A stretch of 64,000 bases of DNA, from positions 62,001 to 126,000 of the forward strand of contig QWHC01000007.1 of the NCBI GenBank assembly GCA_021404685.1, written 5' to 3'. How positions within the stretch are numbered: the first letter of the stretch is position 1; the number at the start of each line of letters is the position of its first letter. This document shows, in pieces, positions 50,534-59,552 of this stretch. Source of the stretch: Chloroflexi bacterium CFX4. GTDB lineage: Bacteria > Chloroflexota > Anaerolineae > Aggregatilineales > UBA2796. The notes below the pieces were generated by a model that was not told the origin of the DNA, made no database searches, and saw only the letters and a list, made by a program, of their open reading frames with translations. The translations under genes were made by a program, and so were the position numbers.

Positions 50534-51409
50534 TTAATCTTTCACGCGCAGGCGGCGCGCCACAAAGATGATTGCCACCAAGCCAAGTGCCAGCAGCGCA
50601 ATGATGGGTAGGCTGTTTGGCGAGGCACTGCCCAGCCCGATGTCGTCAAAGAAGCCGCCCTGAGGCAACGCCGTGACGGTTGGTGCAGGTGTGCCGCCGG
50701 GGCCTATCGTCACCAGCGAGATTGGCGTGGCAGGCGTGCCAAGTTCAATCAAGCCAAAGGTCGGCGAAGGCGAGATCGTCACCAGCACGCCGCCGCTATC
50801 GGGCGTGGGCGTAATGAAGATCGGCGTGCCAAGGTCAGAGGGGAAGGGCGTCGGTGTGCCTGAGCCGACTGCCTGCGCCGTCAGTGTTAGCAGCAAGGCG
50901 GCATTTTGCGTCTGTTGGGCAAAGAGCGTGCCGAAAGCCTCTGCCGTCTGCGTGATCTCCAACTCCGAGACTTGGAAAGTTTGGGTCAGCACAGCGATGC
51001 GCGTGCCTTCCGCCGCGGTGGCGGCAAGGTCTAGGGTAGGCGTGGGTGAGAGCGTCGGCGTTAGCGTGCTGGTCGGCGTATTGGAAGGCGTCGGCGTATT
51101 GGTAAAGGTTGGCGTCATGGTGGGCGTTTTCGTCCACGTTTGGGCGATGCTGGTGCGCGTCAGGGCATCAAAGACTGCCTCGTTGGTCTTTTCAATGGCG
51201 GCAATCGTCTCTTGCCGTTCGCGGTTACGCACGCCGGTATCAATGGCGGTCAGGATGATGATGCCTAATCCAAGGAAGATGAGCAGCACCAACAGCACCG
51301 CCGCAATCAGAAAGAGGCGGTTGCGCGGCGGCGCGCTGCTTTGAACAGGTGCATCTCCCAAATCGGAGAGATCGTCATCTGGAAAATCGAAGTTTGGGTC
51401 GTTAGCCAT
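50534..51409 (-). CDS. Thr/Pro-rich exported membrane protein, last gene of the MutL-like operon
   Basis: 291-residue protein with an acidic cytoplasmic start (DFPDDDLSDLGD), one hydrophobic helix (about 35-57), a long outside region rich in Thr-Pro pairs (TNTPTPSNTPTSTLTPTLSP), a middle part with repeated helical TQT/QT segments, and a second hydrophobic helix at the C terminus (about 265-285) with a basic end. The arrangement suggests a double-anchored spacer or stalk at the surface. The second of two adjacent ATGs was chosen, as GGGGGA sits right before the first. No family is recognised. It is eight bases from the preceding gene of the operon. Confidence 0.65.
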   Translation of the reverse strand: MANDPNFDFPDDDLSDLGDAPVQSSAPPRNRLFLIAAVLLVLLIFLGLGIIILTAIDTGVRNRERQETIAAIEKTNEAVFDALTRTSIAQTWTKTPTMTPTFTNTPTPSNTPTSTLTPTLSPTPTLDLAATAAEGTRIAVLTQTFQVSELEITQTAEAFGTLFAQQTQNAALLLTLTAQAVGSGTPTPFPSDLGTPIFITPTPDSGGVLVTISPSPTFGLIELGTPATPISLVTIGPGGTPAPTVTALPQGGFFDDIGLGSASPNSLPIIALLALGLVAIIFVARRLRVKD

Positions 51410-51417
51410 CATTCCCC

Positions 51418-52527
51418 CTAAGGTTGCAGCCTGCCCGGTGCATCAAGCGGGCGACCTAATAATTCCACATTCGCTAACGGCACGAAGATAATCTCTGAAT
51501 CAGAGAGCTGCACTTCTGCCGCTGCCACACGCAGACCATTTTCTACCGTAATGGGCGATTCAGGCAAATTTAGCACTTTGCCCGTGCGTCCATAGTGCGG
51601 TGGGCGCGTAATTCGGACGGTTGCGCCTGCCACCAAAGGTAGATCGCGTTCAGGTGCCTTCAAGCGCGAGTTCAACCCTGTCGGGATAACAATCTCAGGG
51701 CGTCCCGAACGCCACGCCGAAGGCTCAACCGCATCAGCCGTCGTCAGGCGGTTACGGTTATTATTGAGCAAATTGTACACGATCTCTGAATATGGCACAT
51801 TGCCGAAGCCTTCCGTCAGCAATAAGGGAATGCCAAGCCGCAGCGCTTGCTCACGCAGCGTGGAAGACATTGAAGGCGCGATAACACCGCGCCAACTGCG
51901 TTGAATGGCATCCTGAAAGACGTTGGCAGTTTGGATAGATTCTTCTAACACAATGATCATGCCGCTGTCTTCTTCATCTTCCAGCGCCAAATCATACTGT
52001 GAGGCTTCTTCTTCGGCAAAGACCAGCCTGCCATAGCTGGCAGCGCCGTTGCCCCATGCCGCCTGAATCAAGGTGCCGGCAGTCTCTACGACGACGCGCC
52101 TGTTGCTGGTGCTGTTCACGCGCCCTGCCATCAGGGCATACACAACGACGGGCTGCGGATCTGTTTGTAGCAGCACGCGGCCCGCCTCATCAAGCTGAGC
52201 AAAGCGGGCGCGCTTCGGCGTGATCACCTTTTTGGCGCTGCGCCCCTTGCCATTGATCAGCAACGCGACGCCCGCATCCACCACTTCGCCAACCGGCACC
52301 TGCACCATCTCCTCTGTGATTTGGTCAGCGCGCCGTAAGCCAAGCAACTTCAGTGCGTCTAGGAACAGCACTTCAGAGGGAATAGACCCTTCCAGCAGCA
52401 CCGAAGCAGGGCGCACCATCGCGCCGTTATCCACTTGCACATCGCCAATGGCATTCGGCGGCAGATTATATTCACGGATGATCTTGGTCGAGCCGAGAAT
52501 AACCGTCGTCTCAGGATGATAGGGCAT
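51418..52527 (-). CDS. Conserved-looking protein with a C-terminal KOW-like segment
   Basis: 369-residue soluble protein of unknown function, without signal peptide or membrane helix. The region 300-350 reads GATVRITRPPHYGRTGKVLN followed by strands, close to a KOW/SH3-like barrel pattern. The middle part (about 165-270) contains a strongly acidic stretch EEEASQYDLALEDEEDSG and an alpha/beta pattern ending IAPSMSSTLREQALRLGIPL, which resembles a small Rossmann-like lobe. It lies 17 bases after the MutL-like gene and is likely to bind it or a membrane partner. I do not recognise a named family. Confidence 0.65.
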   Translation of the reverse strand: MPYHPETTVILGSTKIIREYNLPPNAIGDVQVDNGAMVRPASVLLEGSIPSEVLFLDALKLLGLRRADQITEEMVQVPVGEVVDAGVALLINGKGRSAKKVITPKRARFAQLDEAGRVLLQTDPQPVVVYALMAGRVNSTSNRRVVVETAGTLIQAAWGNGAASYGRLVFAEEEASQYDLALEDEEDSGMIIVLEESIQTANVFQDAIQRSWRGVIAPSMSSTLREQALRLGIPLLLTEGFGNVPYSEIVYNLLNNNRNRLTTADAVEPSAWRSGRPEIVIPTGLNSRLKAPERDLPLVAGATVRITRPPHYGRTGKVLNLPESPITVENGLRVAAAEVQLSDSEIIFVPLANVELLGRPLDAPGRLQP

Positions 52528-52544
52528 GTTTCACGCTCACTTGC

Positions 52545-54353
52545 CTAGCCAATATCCTGCACAGCTTCATACCACTTGGGCAGCAGTTCAGCGCGCCGTG
52601 CCAAATCGCGTGGCACAACCAACGGTCTGCCGCGTGTGTCAAAAATCAGCCCAGCAGCACTGCCCTGCACTTGCAGCGCCAGACGGCGCTTGCCGTTCAG
52701 GCTTAAGCCACGCCCTAGCTTTATGGAGACCTGCGCCTTCTGCCCGATTGGCACTGGCACCACGCGCAGTGTGTTGCTTGGCACGCGCACGTCGCGGCTG
52801 CGCCCGTCTGCATAGGTAATGCGTGCCTCTAGGGCGACGCCGCTGCTGATCTTGCCCGCCGGGCAGATCGCGGTACCCAGGGTGAGCAAGCCACCTGTCT
52901 CCAACACTTGCACCACCATCAGCGGTTCAATATGCATCAGGCTGCCTAAGGATGCCATCACACCATACGGATCAAGGCGCAGGTCTGCCACGCCGATGGG
53001 TTGCAGCGCGTCCAGCAGCAGCAGCGCGCCAATGCCGGGATTGATCGGCTGTGCCAGCACCGAGCCAACGCCGATGATCGGCTGCATGGACGGCAAAGGC
53101 GCGTTGGCTGGCACGCCTTGCCAGCCTTGCCGCGAAGTTGCCACCGCCGCACGGATTAGCTCACGGGCAAGCGCATATTCCAGCTCCAATTCGCGGGTGG
53201 TCTCCGGCACGCTGGCAGGGCGCAGCGTCTTGTTCCACACATAGTCCATAATTTCGCCCGTGGCAGGCTCAAAGCTCAGCCAGCGCGCCACATTCCGCAC
53301 ACCGACTGCCTCAACAGCGCTGACCGCATTATGCCCTAAGCCTAAATCCGAGCGAATGGTGACGTTTAGCGCACCACGCACCATCGCGCAGACTGTCACC
53401 GTCGAACTACCCACGTCCACAACCAACACGCCGTGTTTTTTGCTGCCTGTGGCAGCCAGATAGCGCACAATGTTGCTGTAGCTATCCACGCTGGGCAGCA
53501 CACCTAGCTCGCTGGCTGCCTGAATCGCCTCAAAGCCGGGCGTCGTCCGTTCGCGGTATTTGCCATAGAGCAGCGAGAGTTCAAGGCGGATCGGATCGAA
53601 GGACTCATGGTCAAGGGTTGGGCGCACATTTTCGGTGATGTAGAGCGTGACATGATCATCAAGTTGTTCACGCACAAAGCCGCTAAGCGCCGCGTTGCCA
53701 GCATACAGCACGACAGGTTTTGCACCGGGCGCAAGCTGGACTGCGATCCGCACCGTGTTGATCAGGGCGCGCATGGGTGCATTAGCGCCGCTATCCGTGC
53801 CACCTACAATCAGGATCAGATCCGGCGTGGCGCGCAAAATATCATTCACTTGCTGCTCTAGGGTACGCACATCTAGCAGATCGAGGGCATCTACCAACTC
53901 AACGTAGGTGCTTTCCAGGGCGCGCTTGCCACTCTCTAGGCTGATGTTTGGCATCAAGCCCACCAACACTGTGCGGATCGGCTTGCCGCCGCTGGCAGTT
54001 GCCACAAAGGTATTGTCGTAACCTTCGCCGAGCATAAAATCGCGGCTGGGCGAGAGGAAGTTTAAGCCGCTTAACTCGCCCAGATCAGCCAGTGCGCGGC
54101 GCAGCCCTTCCGCAGCGTCATAGCCACGTGGTGGCGCCGTCGTCAACGCCTGCGAACGCCCGATCAGGCGGAACTGCCCTTCCACAAGGTCATAGAGTGC
54201 TACCCGCGTATGCACACTGCCGATATCCGCGGCAACCACACGCCCTACCGCGCTTTGAACGGGTTGCACCTCAATCGCCTTGCGCGGCAGGCGTGTGCTG
54301 GGCGTTTTCTGCGCGCCGGATTTGGGCTTGGGTGCCTTCTGACGTGCTACCAT
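52545..54353 (-). CDS. MutL-like (glutamate mutase L family) ASKHA-fold protein
   Basis: 602-residue protein of the family annotated as glutamate mutase MutL, a relative of actin/Hsp70/hexokinase ATPases. Phosphate loop 1 is VVAADIGSVHTRVALYDL (Asp43-x-Gly-Ser), phosphate loop 2 is VLVVDVGSSTVTVCAMV, and an adenosine-type segment appears as IIGVGSVLAQ. The N-terminal 35 residues are basic and low-complexity. The C-terminal 130 residues (after LGTAICPAGKISSGV) are beta-rich. In clostridia MutL protects or reactivates B12 mutase, but no mutE, mutS or other mutase is in this operon; instead it is flanked by membrane proteins. A role as ATPase of an envelope complex is more likely. Function is inferred. 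Confidence 0.8.
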   Translation of the reverse strand: MVARQKAPKPKSGAQKTPSTRLPRKAIEVQPVQSAVGRVVAADIGSVHTRVALYDLVEGQFRLIGRSQALTTAPPRGYDAAEGLRRALADLGELSGLNFLSPSRDFMLGEGYDNTFVATASGGKPIRTVLVGLMPNISLESGKRALESTYVELVDALDLLDVRTLEQQVNDILRATPDLILIVGGTDSGANAPMRALINTVRIAVQLAPGAKPVVLYAGNAALSGFVREQLDDHVTLYITENVRPTLDHESFDPIRLELSLLYGKYRERTTPGFEAIQAASELGVLPSVDSYSNIVRYLAATGSKKHGVLVVDVGSSTVTVCAMVRGALNVTIRSDLGLGHNAVSAVEAVGVRNVARWLSFEPATGEIMDYVWNKTLRPASVPETTRELELEYALARELIRAAVATSRQGWQGVPANAPLPSMQPIIGVGSVLAQPINPGIGALLLLDALQPIGVADLRLDPYGVMASLGSLMHIEPLMVVQVLETGGLLTLGTAICPAGKISSGVALEARITYADGRSRDVRVPSNTLRVVPVPIGQKAQVSIKLGRGLSLNGKRRLALQVQGSAAGLIFDTRGRPLVVPRDLARRAELLPKWYEAVQDIG

Positions 54354-54359
54354 GTGCGG

Positions 54360-55016
54360 CTACCTCCCGATCAAGATGAATAGACGATCCGCCACAACAC
54401 TACTCAGCACGGTGAGTGCTGAAAGGATCAACAAGCCGTAGGTTGCGCCAAGCGTTAGGGCGATGAAGCCTTGCCCAATCAACCCGACAAAGCGCACGGG
54501 CAGAAACTGCGTCACCTCGCCGGACGGACGCCGCAAGCCGACATACGTAAAATAGATCAGCACCGAGATTGTTCCGATCAGCCCGATCAAGCCATTGATG
54601 GCATTCTCCGGGCGAAATTCGCGGGCAGCCGCGCCCACCAACGGGATGAGCGTGCCGTTGATCGCGCCCAAGAGTGCTAAGGCAGTGCCAACGCCAAGCA
54701 CGATCACCAAGCCGAAATCACCCAAGCGCGAAAGGCGCGGCGTGCTTTTATAGACCAACAGCAAGCCGAAGAAGAACGGCAGCAAACCGATGCCGAGCCG
54801 CGGCAGTTCCAGCGGTGTGCTTAGCACGGTAACTCTCAGCCATGGGATCAGCACGCTCTCTAAGGTTGCCAGCAGCACAAACCCTGCCGCCGCACCGATG
54901 AAAATGTGAATGGCGATCCGATACAGGAAGTTATCGCCAAGCAGGTAGCTAAAGATGCACAGCGTTAGCACGGCTCCGGCAAGCGTGCCGATCTGCTCTA
55001 AGGTTTGTGGCGTCAC
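54360..55016 (-). CDS. Multi-pass membrane protein in the MutL-like operon
   Basis: 218 residues with six or seven hydrophobic segments covering most of the chain, for example AGAVLTLCIFSYLLGDNFLY, IHIFIGAAAGFVLLATLESV and LSALTVLSSVVADRLFILIG. The conserved-looking polar parts are short: ESVLIPWLRV, YKSTPRLSRLGDFGL and FRPENAING. It starts with ATG overlapping the stop of the 1035-residue protein (ATGA type) and ends seven bases before the MutL-like gene. No named family is recognised. It is a candidate membrane core of the complex. Confidence 0.7.
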   Translation of the reverse strand: MTPQTLEQIGTLAGAVLTLCIFSYLLGDNFLYRIAIHIFIGAAAGFVLLATLESVLIPWLRVTVLSTPLELPRLGIGLLPFFFGLLLVYKSTPRLSRLGDFGLVIVLGVGTALALLGAINGTLIPLVGAAAREFRPENAINGLIGLIGTISVLIYFTYVGLRRPSGEVTQFLPVRFVGLIGQGFIALTLGATYGLLILSALTVLSSVVADRLFILIGR

Positions 55017-58000
55017 TGTGCGCGTCTCCTTTGCGCCAGAATGCGGATCATACCAAAAGCTGCACCCAACAGAATGGCAAGGGCTGCGCTGAGCGCCGTA
55101 AAGCCGACGCTCTGCCAGCGGCGCTCAGCAGTGCGCTGTGACTCAGCGTCGGCGTATTGATCGCGCAAATCACGGTAGATAAGCGCATCGCGCAAGCCGA
55201 TCAGCGTGCCTAAGATGCGCTGTGGGTCAGCCGTAGCGTAGGTTTGCAGGGTGGTAGTGGCAGCAGAGGCAGCCGCGATCACCATTCGCAGCGGCGCATC
55301 AGAGGGCGCGCTGGCTGGTGCATGGAACTGCTCTGCCCAAGTCTGCACGTCATCTTGGCTCTGTGCCAACACAAAGACAGGGTTAGCGCGCAAGATGGGC
55401 ATGGTCTGGGCGCTGATGCCGCTTGGTAAGCCCTCAAGGTCGCTCTCAAAAATCACCTGCTGCTGAAACGAGTCATCATAGAGTGCGTTGGCAAGGGCGC
55501 GCACACCACTCACGCCGCCGGGCAGATAGCCAAGCACAACGTAATCGCGGCGCGGCACCAAAGGGCTGCTTCTGCCAAGCAGTTGCATCTCGGCGGGATC
55601 AAGGCTGAGTTGGTGTAGCACGTGGTAAGCGTGCAGCGCGCCGGATGGGTTGGTGCTGAGGATGACAGGGCGTGCGCCACGCTGGAGCAAATCGCGCAGC
55701 AGCGCACGGGCGAGGTCATCCAGTTCGCCAGCGGCAGTTGGCGTATATTCAAAGGCAACCAGCACGGGCGAGCCATCCAAAACGCTGGAGACCGCACGGC
55801 TGACGGCGGCAAAGCGCGCCTGTCCTGCCGCGTCAAGGTTAGCGTGGCGCGGCGGCGGCACCAGAGCGTCCAAATCGGTGAAGAAGGGCAGTACGACTGC
55901 CGCAACCAAAAGCAGGGTCAGCAAGAGCCGATCCAACTTGAAGCGGGCGCGCAGCTTGAGGCTAGGCGGTGCGCTTGCCTCAGTCTCCATGCGCCGCTTT
56001 AAGATAGACTCTTGAGCGGCGGCGATCTTCCGCAGCGTTTGCACGCCGGCAAGTTGGGCGGCGGTTGCCAGTGCGCCACTTGGTGCTAAGGGCGCGGGCG
56101 TGATGGGCAGACTGGGCGGCTGCAACGCCTCTGGGATGTTGCTGAGCTGGCTGTCTTTGCTCTCGGCTGGTGGCGGTGCGCTTGGCAGTTGTTTCAGGCG
56201 TTCGCGCAGCGCCAGAATCGCTTCGGGCAAAGCCGAGAGAGGGCGCTCTTCTAAAGTGACCTGTTGATCGCCGATCATAAGTGTGGGCGAGCTATCTGGG
56301 CGCATTTCCGCCACCCATTCCGGTAGTTCGCTCACGGCGGCTGCCTCTGTGGTCGCCTTAACGGGCGCACTCGGCGCGCTGGGAGGGCTTGGCTTCACAG
56401 GTGGGGTGGCGGGCGCTGGCGGCGGCAAATCCGCAAGCACATCAGCGGGAAGCACGTCATCAACAAAGATATCGTGGGCAGTCAGGTCGGATGGTGGCGG
56501 CAAGTCAGGCAGCGTGTCGAAGTCGAATTCTTCATCAAGGTTGATGGGCGCAACGGGCAGCAGATCGGGATCGGAGGCTATTGGTACATCTGTCCCTGCC
56601 AGCAGCGCATCAATATCGAGTTCATCCTCAAGCCCTGCTTCAAGGTTGGCGCTGCGCGGTGCAGCACGGCTAGGCTTGGGAATATCTGCCAGTTCGGGCG
56701 CTGTGCTTGCCTCAAAGTCGTACTGATCTAACCAGTCCATGCCGCTTGTGGCAATATCGCTGCTGCCAGTTAGGGCAGAAGGCGTTGGTGGTGCAGGGGC
56801 AAGATCACGCATCCAAGCGGGAATCTCTGCATCAGCGCTCAGATCAGGAGCAGGGGTAGGCGGCGGCGCGGATTCAGTGCGCGGCTCAAGGTAGCCCGTC
56901 TGCAACCAGTCAGGCACTTCGCTTGCGTTGGGCAGTTCAGCGGCAAGGTCAGCCAGTTCCGCGCTCAGATCGGGTGCGGAGTCAGCGCTCATCCAGTCGG
57001 GCATGGCGTCAGCAGGCTCAGCCGCGGGCAGATCATCTAGCGCATCAGGCACTTTGCCGCTGCTCAACCAGTCAGGCAGGTCAGAAGCAGGTTCAGCCGC
57101 CACTTCTGTAAGGGCATCCTCACCCGTGGGCAGATCAATCTTGCTCAGCCAGTCGGCATCAGTGGGCGCGGCAGACTCAAGGTCGCCTTCCACGCTGAAA
57201 TCGCGCATCCAGTCGGCAGACTGGGTTGCGCTGAGTGGCTCGGCAGCTTGCGGCATGGCGGCATCGCCCAGCCAACTGAGATCAGGCGCGGTGGGCAATG
57301 TGGGTGAATTTTCAGCGGTCGGGTCGGGATCGCTTTCTAGGGCATCTTCCACGCTGAAATCGCGCATCCAGTCATCGGTTGTGGTGCTGCCAAGCGGCGC
57401 AGCAGGCATTTCGGCGGGCGCGGAGTCGGCGAACAAGTCAACGTCCCAAGCGGACGAGTCTGCCTCAGGCACAGCCTCAGTGGGTGACGCTTCACTTAAC
57501 CAACTGGTCTTGAAGGTTGGCGTGGCAGGCTGCTGAGAAGGTGTCTCGGCGGCGCTCAGCCAGTCATCAGGAACAGCCTCAAGGTTTGCCGCAGCAGCGG
57601 ACTCGGCAGCTTCGCGCATGGCGTCGGGCAGCATGGCATCGCCTAGCCAGCTCGTCTTAAAGGTTGGTGAAGCAGGCTGATCGGCGGCAGGTGGACTCTG
57701 CGTCATCCAGTCCAGATCGCTGAAGGGATCATCGGGCGGCGCGCCAGACTCAGCGGGTGCATCAGCGTCCCACGGCATGGGTGCATCGGGCAATTCAAGC
57801 GCCGCTAAGGGCGTCTCGGCACCTTCAATCGCGGGCAGCAACCAGTCAGGTTGTTCGGTCTGGAAGCCGGGCGGCGCTTCTTCAAGCGGCACATCCACAG
57901 CGGCTGCCGCAGGCAAGGAATCGGCGGTTGCCCACGGCGGCGGCGCCTCTTCGGGCGCGGGCAGTGGCGGGGGCAGGTCAGGCAAGCTGCGCTGAGGCAA

Positions 58001-58120
58001 TTCCCACGGCGGCGCATCAGCGCTGGCGCCAACTCGGGCGCGCCTGCCAGCAAAAGTAATACCCGCTTCAACCAACCAGGACGGCAGGTCTTCGTCATCA
58101 AACATCGGACGTTCAGTCAT
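55013..58120 (-). CDS. Large membrane protein with about sixteen tryptophan motifs
   Basis: 1035 residues with three zones. Residues 1-720 are acidic, Pro/Ala/Asp-rich and probably disordered, carrying short motifs built on (D/S)W(L/M), at 14, 92, 137, 157, 186, 206, 250, 282, 303, 323, 350, 375, 404, 435 (AWM), 462 and 601 (EWV). There is one membrane helix at about 731-747. An alpha/beta domain follows at 750-995, with LVAFEYTPTAAGELDDLARA and YVVLGYLPGGVSGVRALANA, and a second helix lies at about 1004-1026 with a basic tail. By the positive-inside rule the motif zone and the C terminus are cytoplasmic. The motifs look like docking sites for a repeated partner, possibly the MutL-like protein. 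Overlaps its downstream gene; function unknown. Confidence 0.75.
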   Translation of the reverse strand: MTERPMFDDEDLPSWLVEAGITFAGRRARVGASADAPPWELPQRSLPDLPPPLPAPEEAPPPWATADSLPAAAAVDVPLEEAPPGFQTEQPDWLLPAIEGAETPLAALELPDAPMPWDADAPAESGAPPDDPFSDLDWMTQSPPAADQPASPTFKTSWLGDAMLPDAMREAAESAAAANLEAVPDDWLSAAETPSQQPATPTFKTSWLSEASPTEAVPEADSSAWDVDLFADSAPAEMPAAPLGSTTTDDWMRDFSVEDALESDPDPTAENSPTLPTAPDLSWLGDAAMPQAAEPLSATQSADWMRDFSVEGDLESAAPTDADWLSKIDLPTGEDALTEVAAEPASDLPDWLSSGKVPDALDDLPAAEPADAMPDWMSADSAPDLSAELADLAAELPNASEVPDWLQTGYLEPRTESAPPPTPAPDLSADAEIPAWMRDLAPAPPTPSALTGSSDIATSGMDWLDQYDFEASTAPELADIPKPSRAAPRSANLEAGLEDELDIDALLAGTDVPIASDPDLLPVAPINLDEEFDFDTLPDLPPPSDLTAHDIFVDDVLPADVLADLPPPAPATPPVKPSPPSAPSAPVKATTEAAAVSELPEWVAEMRPDSSPTLMIGDQQVTLEERPLSALPEAILALRERLKQLPSAPPPAESKDSQLSNIPEALQPPSLPITPAPLAPSGALATAAQLAGVQTLRKIAAAQESILKRRMETEASAPPSLKLRARFKLDRLLLTLLLVAAVVLPFFTDLDALVPPPRHANLDAAGQARFAAVSRAVSSVLDGSPVLVAFEYTPTAAGELDDLARALLRDLLQRGARPVILSTNPSGALHAYHVLHQLSLDPAEMQLLGRSSPLVPRRDYVVLGYLPGGVSGVRALANALYDDSFQQQVIFESDLEGLPSGISAQTMPILRANPVFVLAQSQDDVQTWAEQFHAPASAPSDAPLRMVIAAASAATTTLQTYATADPQRILGTLIGLRDALIYRDLRDQYADAESQRTAERRWQSVGFTALSAALAILLGAAFGMIRILAQRRRAQ
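56312..58081 (-). repeat. Degenerate W-motif repeat array
   Basis: This part of the 1035-residue gene encodes about sixteen variants of a ten-residue unit centred on Trp. The DNA is partly repeated: a 28-base stretch is identical at 57187-57214 and 57346-57373 (encoding DWMRDFSVE), and TFKTSWL occurs twice near 57490 and 57650. Spacing is irregular, typically 20-45 residues. Confidence 0.75.
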
Positions 58121-58134
58121 GCGCTCTTACTTCC

Positions 58135-58824
58135 TCACTCCCGAAACGTGCGATCACGCCCAATCAGGACGCGGACGCCCACCACCACCACGCCAATCGC
58201 AATGCCGATCAGCAAGCCGCGTGTGCCAGCATTGACAGGCACATTTAACAACCATTCGCGCACAGATGGCAAAAAGGTTGCACCACCCAACGGACTGAAC
58301 CCAAGCAGCACAATCACCAACGCCGCAATAAAGAGCGCATTCCAAATAGTGACCCGATTCCGCATGAGGCGGAAGGCGCTGTAGACCAAGGCGAAGAAGA
58401 GCAACCCTGCCAGCGCCGACTCCACGGCAACCTGTGCTGCATCTAGCACCGTCAGCGAGACGGACGGCGCATCGCCCGTGCCAACGCGCAGCACACCGCC
58501 GCGCTCTAAGGCGCGCAGCAGCACCACACCAAAGAGCGTGATTAGCAAAATCAGGCTGTAAATGCCGTGTGGGAACTTTCGCAACTGCGCCGCATGGACG
58601 CGAGTCAGGTTCAGCACACCCAATAAGAGCGCAATTGCACCAATAACTGCCACCAACTGGATGAGCAACTGGCTAAGCGTGCTAAGGTTGGCATTCAGTG
58701 CGGCAGGCAGCGGTGCAGCAGGCTCTAAGCCAAGCAGCGTGATCAGCGCGATGCCAATGGTGAGTGCAGCCAACAGCGCCGCACCCAGCCGCAACCTTCG
58801 GCGTGGCGTCCGTGAGGTCGTCAC
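58135..58824 (-). CDS. Multi-pass membrane protein in the MutL-like operon
   Basis: 229 residues with about six hydrophobic segments: two near the N terminus (LGAALLAALTIGIALITLLG, LIQLVAVIGAIALLLGVLNL), LILLITLFGVVLLRAL, and three later ones ending LLIGIAIGVVVVGVRVLIGR. A conserved-looking polar loop LTRVHAAQLRKFPHGIYSL follows helix 2. The C terminus is short and charged. The start overlaps the DUF6754 stop by four bases. No named family is recognised. Together with the 218-residue protein it may form the membrane base of the proposed complex. Confidence 0.7.
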   Translation of the reverse strand: MTTSRTPRRRLRLGAALLAALTIGIALITLLGLEPAAPLPAALNANLSTLSQLLIQLVAVIGAIALLLGVLNLTRVHAAQLRKFPHGIYSLILLITLFGVVLLRALERGGVLRVGTGDAPSVSLTVLDAAQVAVESALAGLLFFALVYSAFRLMRNRVTIWNALFIAALVIVLLGFSPLGGATFLPSVREWLLNVPVNAGTRGLLIGIAIGVVVVGVRVLIGRDRTFRE

Positions 58825-59552
58825 AAGTTGACTCCTAGAAAGGTGAGGACGGCAAACACGATCAGGACAATAACGACGAGGTAGCGCAGGGCATCTTGGG
58901 CAGCTGCGCCACCAATGTGGATTGGCGTTGGCTCTAGATAAGCTGCGCCGACAAACAGTTCTTCAGCCAACAAGGGCGTCTCACTGACGGCGTAGGCAAC
59001 CGCCTGCCCTTCCAAATGGGTGCTGTGCGGCAGCAGATCGCGGTCGTAGCGGATGGTCGTCTCGGCAATCAGGGCGAGTTCCGCGCCAAAGCGCCCAAAA
59101 AGCAGCGCTGCGCCACCTTCCTCATCCAACAGTGAGGCGCCAACGGCGGCTGCCAACGCCAGCGAGAGCATCCCACCTGGGTACCAGCGTGCGGCGGTTG
59201 GCTTGAACGCCTCCAGCCGATTCCGAAGCAAATAGGCGCGCCGCAAGCGGTCATGAGCAACGCCGAGCGTCACCGGGTCGGTAACGCTGGCGATCACGGG
59301 CAAATCACCGCCGGAGGCACGCGCCGCCGCCTGATAGAGCATCTCCGCGCCCGCCATGGCGGTCAAGGCGCTCTCATCCAGCAGCGCGCTGCTGCCTAGC
59401 GAGATATGCACGCTGCGCCCGCCTTCCACAGCCGCACTGACCGTCCGCTGCAAGGCGCGGTAACCAACCACAGGGCGCAGCGCAATCGCCCGTGCGCGCA
59501 CAGCCGAGATAACGGTGATGAGCAGGGCAATCAAGAGAATCGCATAGGTCAT
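58821..59552 (-). CDS. DUF6754-like membrane protein
   Basis: 243 residues. An N-terminal helix (MTYAILLIALLITVISAVRA) is followed by a soluble alpha/beta domain with GGRSVHISLGSSALLDESAL and VASVTDP-like strands, a hydrophobic pair around GGMLSLALAAAVGASLLDEE, the segment ALIAETTIRYDRDLLPHSTH, and a C-terminal helix DALRYLVVIVLIVFAVLTFL. The pattern agrees with DUF6754, recalled from memory. Members are reported next to MutL-like genes in several phyla, but the function is unknown. The start overlaps the preceding small gene, and the stop overlaps the next, so the whole block is translationally coupled. Confidence 0.7.
   Translation of the reverse strand: MTYAILLIALLITVISAVRARAIALRPVVGYRALQRTVSAAVEGGRSVHISLGSSALLDESALTAMAGAEMLYQAAARASGGDLPVIASVTDPVTLGVAHDRLRRAYLLRNRLEAFKPTAARWYPGGMLSLALAAAVGASLLDEEGGAALLFGRFGAELALIAETTIRYDRDLLPHSTHLEGQAVAYAVSETPLLAEELFVGAAYLEPTPIHIGGAAAQDALRYLVVIVLIVFAVLTFLGVNL

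Noticed and set aside
56928-57536. Ser/Ala/Gly-rich plus-strand frame of 202 codons
   Set aside because: Antisense of the W-motif repeat region; its low-complexity composition is the complement of Asp/Ala/Pro codons.
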